From positions 1-8,822 of the forward strand of contig CADAHD010000080.1 in assembly GCA_902787595.1 (NCBI GenBank): a stretch of DNA of 8,822 nt, read 5' to 3'. Every line of letters begins with the position of its first letter. The stretch's first letter is position 1. Position numbers and translations under genes: made by a program. Source of the stretch: an uncultured Lachnospiraceae bacterium. Lineage in GTDB: Bacteria > Bacillota_A > Clostridia > Lachnospirales > Lachnospiraceae. This document shows, piece by piece, positions 6,670 to 8,822 of the stretch. The notes beneath the pieces are model-generated. The model worked only from the letters and a program-made list of their open reading frames with translations, was not told where the DNA came from and ran no database searches.

Positions 6670-6676
6670 AAGGAGG
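6670..6676 (+). promoter_or_regulatory. Ribosome binding site of the second subtilase gene
   Basis: AAGGAGG lies 4 nt before the ATG at 6681. It fixes the start of the truncated gene. The encoded N-terminus, MKRRKVLA, is nearly the same as that of the first subtilase. Confidence 0.88.
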
Positions 6677-6680
6677 AAAA

Positions 6681-8822
6681 ATGAAACGCAGAAAAGTTTT
6701 AGCCATGCTCATGACTGCTGTGATGACATTTACCTCCGTTGCACCCGAAACTGCTATGGTTGCAATGGCGGGAGATGATGATACGGCTGTTGATGTAGTG
6801 GTAGAGGAACTGCCCTTTGACCTTAAGGGTATGCCCGCGGACTATGTTCTTGATGAGACCCAGATAGAAATGAAAGCGGATCTTAAAGAGAACTCAGCCC
6901 TGGATGCTTTTAAAGGGATGACCGAGGGTAAGGATTATGAGGCTGATACCGTAGTCTGCCTTGCAGACAGCGCGGAAGAGGCGCAGACGATCGCAGAAGC
7001 TTACAACGGTGAACTTGAGTTGTATGCCCAGGGTGTTGCAGAGATCAGGCTTAACGGCAGTGTCACCGTAGAGCAGGCATTCACCGTAGGAGCTGATGAG
7101 AAATACGCTATGCCCGTAGTTGAGCCTAATTATTTAGGAAAGCTGGATGATCCCTTCAAGTACAACACAGATGGAGATTATGTGGCAGGCTCGGATTTTA
7201 TCGCAGGAATGGAGACTTCTGCTAAGAAACCCGGAAAGCTGATATGGCAGGATTGGGTATTGGGAAATAACGGCGCGGCAGCGCTTCTGTCTAATCCCGA
7301 TGAATTTATCAAGAATCCTGCTTACGTTACTTATCAGTGGATGCATGATATGGTAGGTACATATAATGCATGGTCGGCCTCAATGGGCAGCCCGGATATC
7401 ACGGTTGCTGTCATAGATACAGGCGTTTATCCCGATCACCCTGATTTTGAGGGGCGCGTAACACAGATCGCGGTCGGCGATGTTCCCGCAGATGTATATT
7501 CCAGCAGCCATGCAACGCATGTTGCAGGTATCATAGGCGCAAGCGCCAATAACGGTATCGGTGTTGCAGGTATCGCGCCCGAAGTAAAGATACTCAGCCT
7601 TAATGTATTTGGTGACAGTGATGAGTATACCAGCGCGGCGGTTGCGCGTGCTCTTGAGATCTGCGCCGATCAAAAAGTGCAGGTGGCTAACATGAGTATA
7701 GGATTCATAGGCTACAGCGCAATGGAAGCTGAGCAGATGAAGAAAGCCATTGATGCAGGCTGCTGCGTGTTTGCGGCAATGGGAAATGAAAATTCTGAGA
7801 GCAGATGTACTCCTGCTGTTTATGACGGCGTTATTGCTGTTGCTTCCGTAAATATCATGGGAGAGAGATCCGTATTTTCAAATTTCGGGTCTTGGGCGGA
7901 TATCGCAGCTCCCGGAACCACGATCATGAGCTGTTACAATCCTGAGGTAGAAGATGACCTGAATAGAAGCTACGAAGGCAAGGGCTACTATGGCCTTATG
8001 AGCGGTACATCCATGGCTTCGCCCGTAGCCGCAGGCTGCGCAGCTCTGTATATGAGCAAATTCGGAGTTGTTACTCCCGATAAGATGCTCCAGATAATGC
8101 AGAAAACCGGCACCAAATCCAAATCCAAAAAGATCGGTAAGATCGTAAATGTCGGCGAGATGTTTTTATCTAACGGCGCAGGCGGCAAGGCTGCAGCTAC
8201 CCGGAGTGATGACGGGAAATCATTTACCATCGAGCTGGAGGATGCAGCAGAGGGCAGCTATGCGGTATACACCGTTGACGGCACGGAACCCGCGATGATG
8301 GCAGGAGCTGTCGTAAACGGAACTGTTTATACAGGCAGCGTGGAGCTTGTTCCCGCAAAGGGACAGAAGACCGTAGTTGTCAAGACGCTTGCAGTTGATC
8401 CGAACGGGATCGCAGGAGATGTGGAAAGCTACAGCTTTGAGGTACCCGAAGCCGGCATCGAAGGCGCAAAGGCCGGTGCATCATTTACTATAAGCGGCGA
8501 CAGAGTGGTCAACGGTAAGGCTGATCTTTTTACCGTAAATATACCCGGAACCGAATACGATGACACCGTTCTCGAGCTTAATGCAGGAACGTCGGTTAAA
8601 TGGTCCAGCTCAAATGCAAAGGTCCTTCAGGTAGTAACGGCTGAAGGAGAAGTAACGACTGTTAAGGCGCTGAAGAGCGGTTCTGCAAAGATCACCGCTA
8701 AGGCTGCTGACGGATCTAAGGCTGTTCTCAATATAAAGGTTGTTGTGCCTGTATCAAAACTGGTTGTGGATGTGGACGGTTTTGGATATGGCGGAATCAC
8801 TCTGCGAGGGAGACGACTTCTT
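6681..8822 (+). CDS. Second secreted subtilisin-like protease (S8), paralogue of the first, 3' partial
   Basis: The frame stays open for 714 codons to the right edge. The signal peptide is nearly identical to the first protease's, with probable cleavage after AMA (residue 30). An I9-like propeptide follows (LADSAEEAQTIAEAYNG, YAQGVAEI, ending PVVEPNY). The linker (about 150-190) lacks the Asp run of the paralogue; then come WQDWVLG and YQWMHD. Catalytic residues are Asp246 in VIDTGV, His277 in SSHATHVAG, oxyanion Asn369 in AMGNE and Ser444 in SGTSMASP. The usual Gly after the catalytic His is Ala278. The chitobiase-C-terminal-like (VYTVDGTEP, TVVVKTL) and group 2 Ig-like (VKWSSSNAKVL, LKSGSAKIT) domains follow in the same order as in the first protease, and the window ends soon after. 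By comparison about 240 residues are missing. It is a likely active secreted endopeptidase whose different propeptide and linker suggest separate substrate use or timing. Confidence 0.96.
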   Translation, partial: MKRRKVLAMLMTAVMTFTSVAPETAMVAMAGDDDTAVDVVVEELPFDLKGMPADYVLDETQIEMKADLKENSALDAFKGMTEGKDYEADTVVCLADSAEEAQTIAEAYNGELELYAQGVAEIRLNGSVTVEQAFTVGADEKYAMPVVEPNYLGKLDDPFKYNTDGDYVAGSDFIAGMETSAKKPGKLIWQDWVLGNNGAAALLSNPDEFIKNPAYVTYQWMHDMVGTYNAWSASMGSPDITVAVIDTGVYPDHPDFEGRVTQIAVGDVPADVYSSSHATHVAGIIGASANNGIGVAGIAPEVKILSLNVFGDSDEYTSAAVARALEICADQKVQVANMSIGFIGYSAMEAEQMKKAIDAGCCVFAAMGNENSESRCTPAVYDGVIAVASVNIMGERSVFSNFGSWADIAAPGTTIMSCYNPEVEDDLNRSYEGKGYYGLMSGTSMASPVAAGCAALYMSKFGVVTPDKMLQIMQKTGTKSKSKKIGKIVNVGEMFLSNGAGGKAAATRSDDGKSFTIELEDAAEGSYAVYTVDGTEPAMMAGAVVNGTVYTGSVELVPAKGQKTVVVKTLAVDPNGIAGDVESYSFEVPEAGIEGAKAGASFTISGDRVVNGKADLFTVNIPGTEYDDTVLELNAGTSVKWSSSNAKVLQVVTAEGEVTTVKALKSGSAKITAKAADGSKAVLNIKVVVPVSKLVVDVDGFGYGGITLRGRRLL

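Noticed and set aside
8775..8822. Possible frameshift at the extreme right, where the peptide becomes Arg-rich (TLRGRRLL).
   Set aside because: The paralogue has a basic Gly/Lys-rich stretch here too (TLGVGKSKK). Too few residues remain to decide, and reduced quality at a sequence end is possible.
3155..8822. A lantibiotic-type system (subtilase leader peptidase with precursor).
   Set aside because: There is no short precursor peptide, no modification enzyme and no transporter. The proteases are large with Ig-like tails, and the small gene matches a propeptide, not a bacteriocin.

Overview
The window reads as a chromosomal stretch from a Gram-positive Firmicute, most likely an anaerobic gut or rumen clostridium of the Lachnospiraceae type. 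This is an inference. It rests on strong AAGGAGG ribosome binding sites, consensus-like SigA promoters, Gram-positive style signal peptides, a lipobox lipoprotein, and big secreted proteins carrying bacterial Ig-like repeats. There are no RNA genes, IS elements or CRISPR arrays. All four genes are on the + strand and gaps are under 100 bp, so no gene-free stretch reaches 300 bases.

Layout: (1) From the left edge to 3068 runs the 3' part of a very large protein. It begins inside a perfect-period 33-bp (11-residue) tandem repeat, VEPP[E/K]NDEIPK. It continues through acidic and then Lys/Glu-rich 9-residue repeats and a hydrophobic stretch. Next comes a His...Asn-Cys domain that resembles a circularly permuted papain-like (NlpC/P60-type) fold, followed by a long, probably helical, unrecognised C-terminus. 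(2) 3155-6013 encodes a complete secreted S8 subtilase with its own promoter: signal peptide, I9-like propeptide, catalytic D250/H281/N373/S449, a chitobiase-C-terminal-like domain and Ig-like domains. (3) 6104-6586 encodes a 160-residue lipoprotein. Its C-terminal half is recognisably the same domain as the propeptides of the two flanking proteases. (4) 6681 to the right edge is a second subtilase, a paralogue of the first, cut off by the window end inside its Ig-like region.

The most interesting reading is a protease/propeptide module: two tandemly duplicated secreted subtilases flanking a membrane-anchored, stand-alone I9-like propeptide domain. That domain could inhibit, chaperone or dock the flanking enzymes in trans. 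Both subtilase genes carry promoters of nearly the same design (-35, 17-bp spacer, -10) and share the octamer GTTACCCT exactly 7 nt after the -10. The control region therefore seems to have been duplicated along with the gene, or is under shared control. The lipoprotein has its own extended -10 promoter next to a perfect hairpin that follows the first subtilase. Whether the large upstream cysteine-peptidase-like protein works with the subtilases cannot be told from sequence; a promoter separates them.
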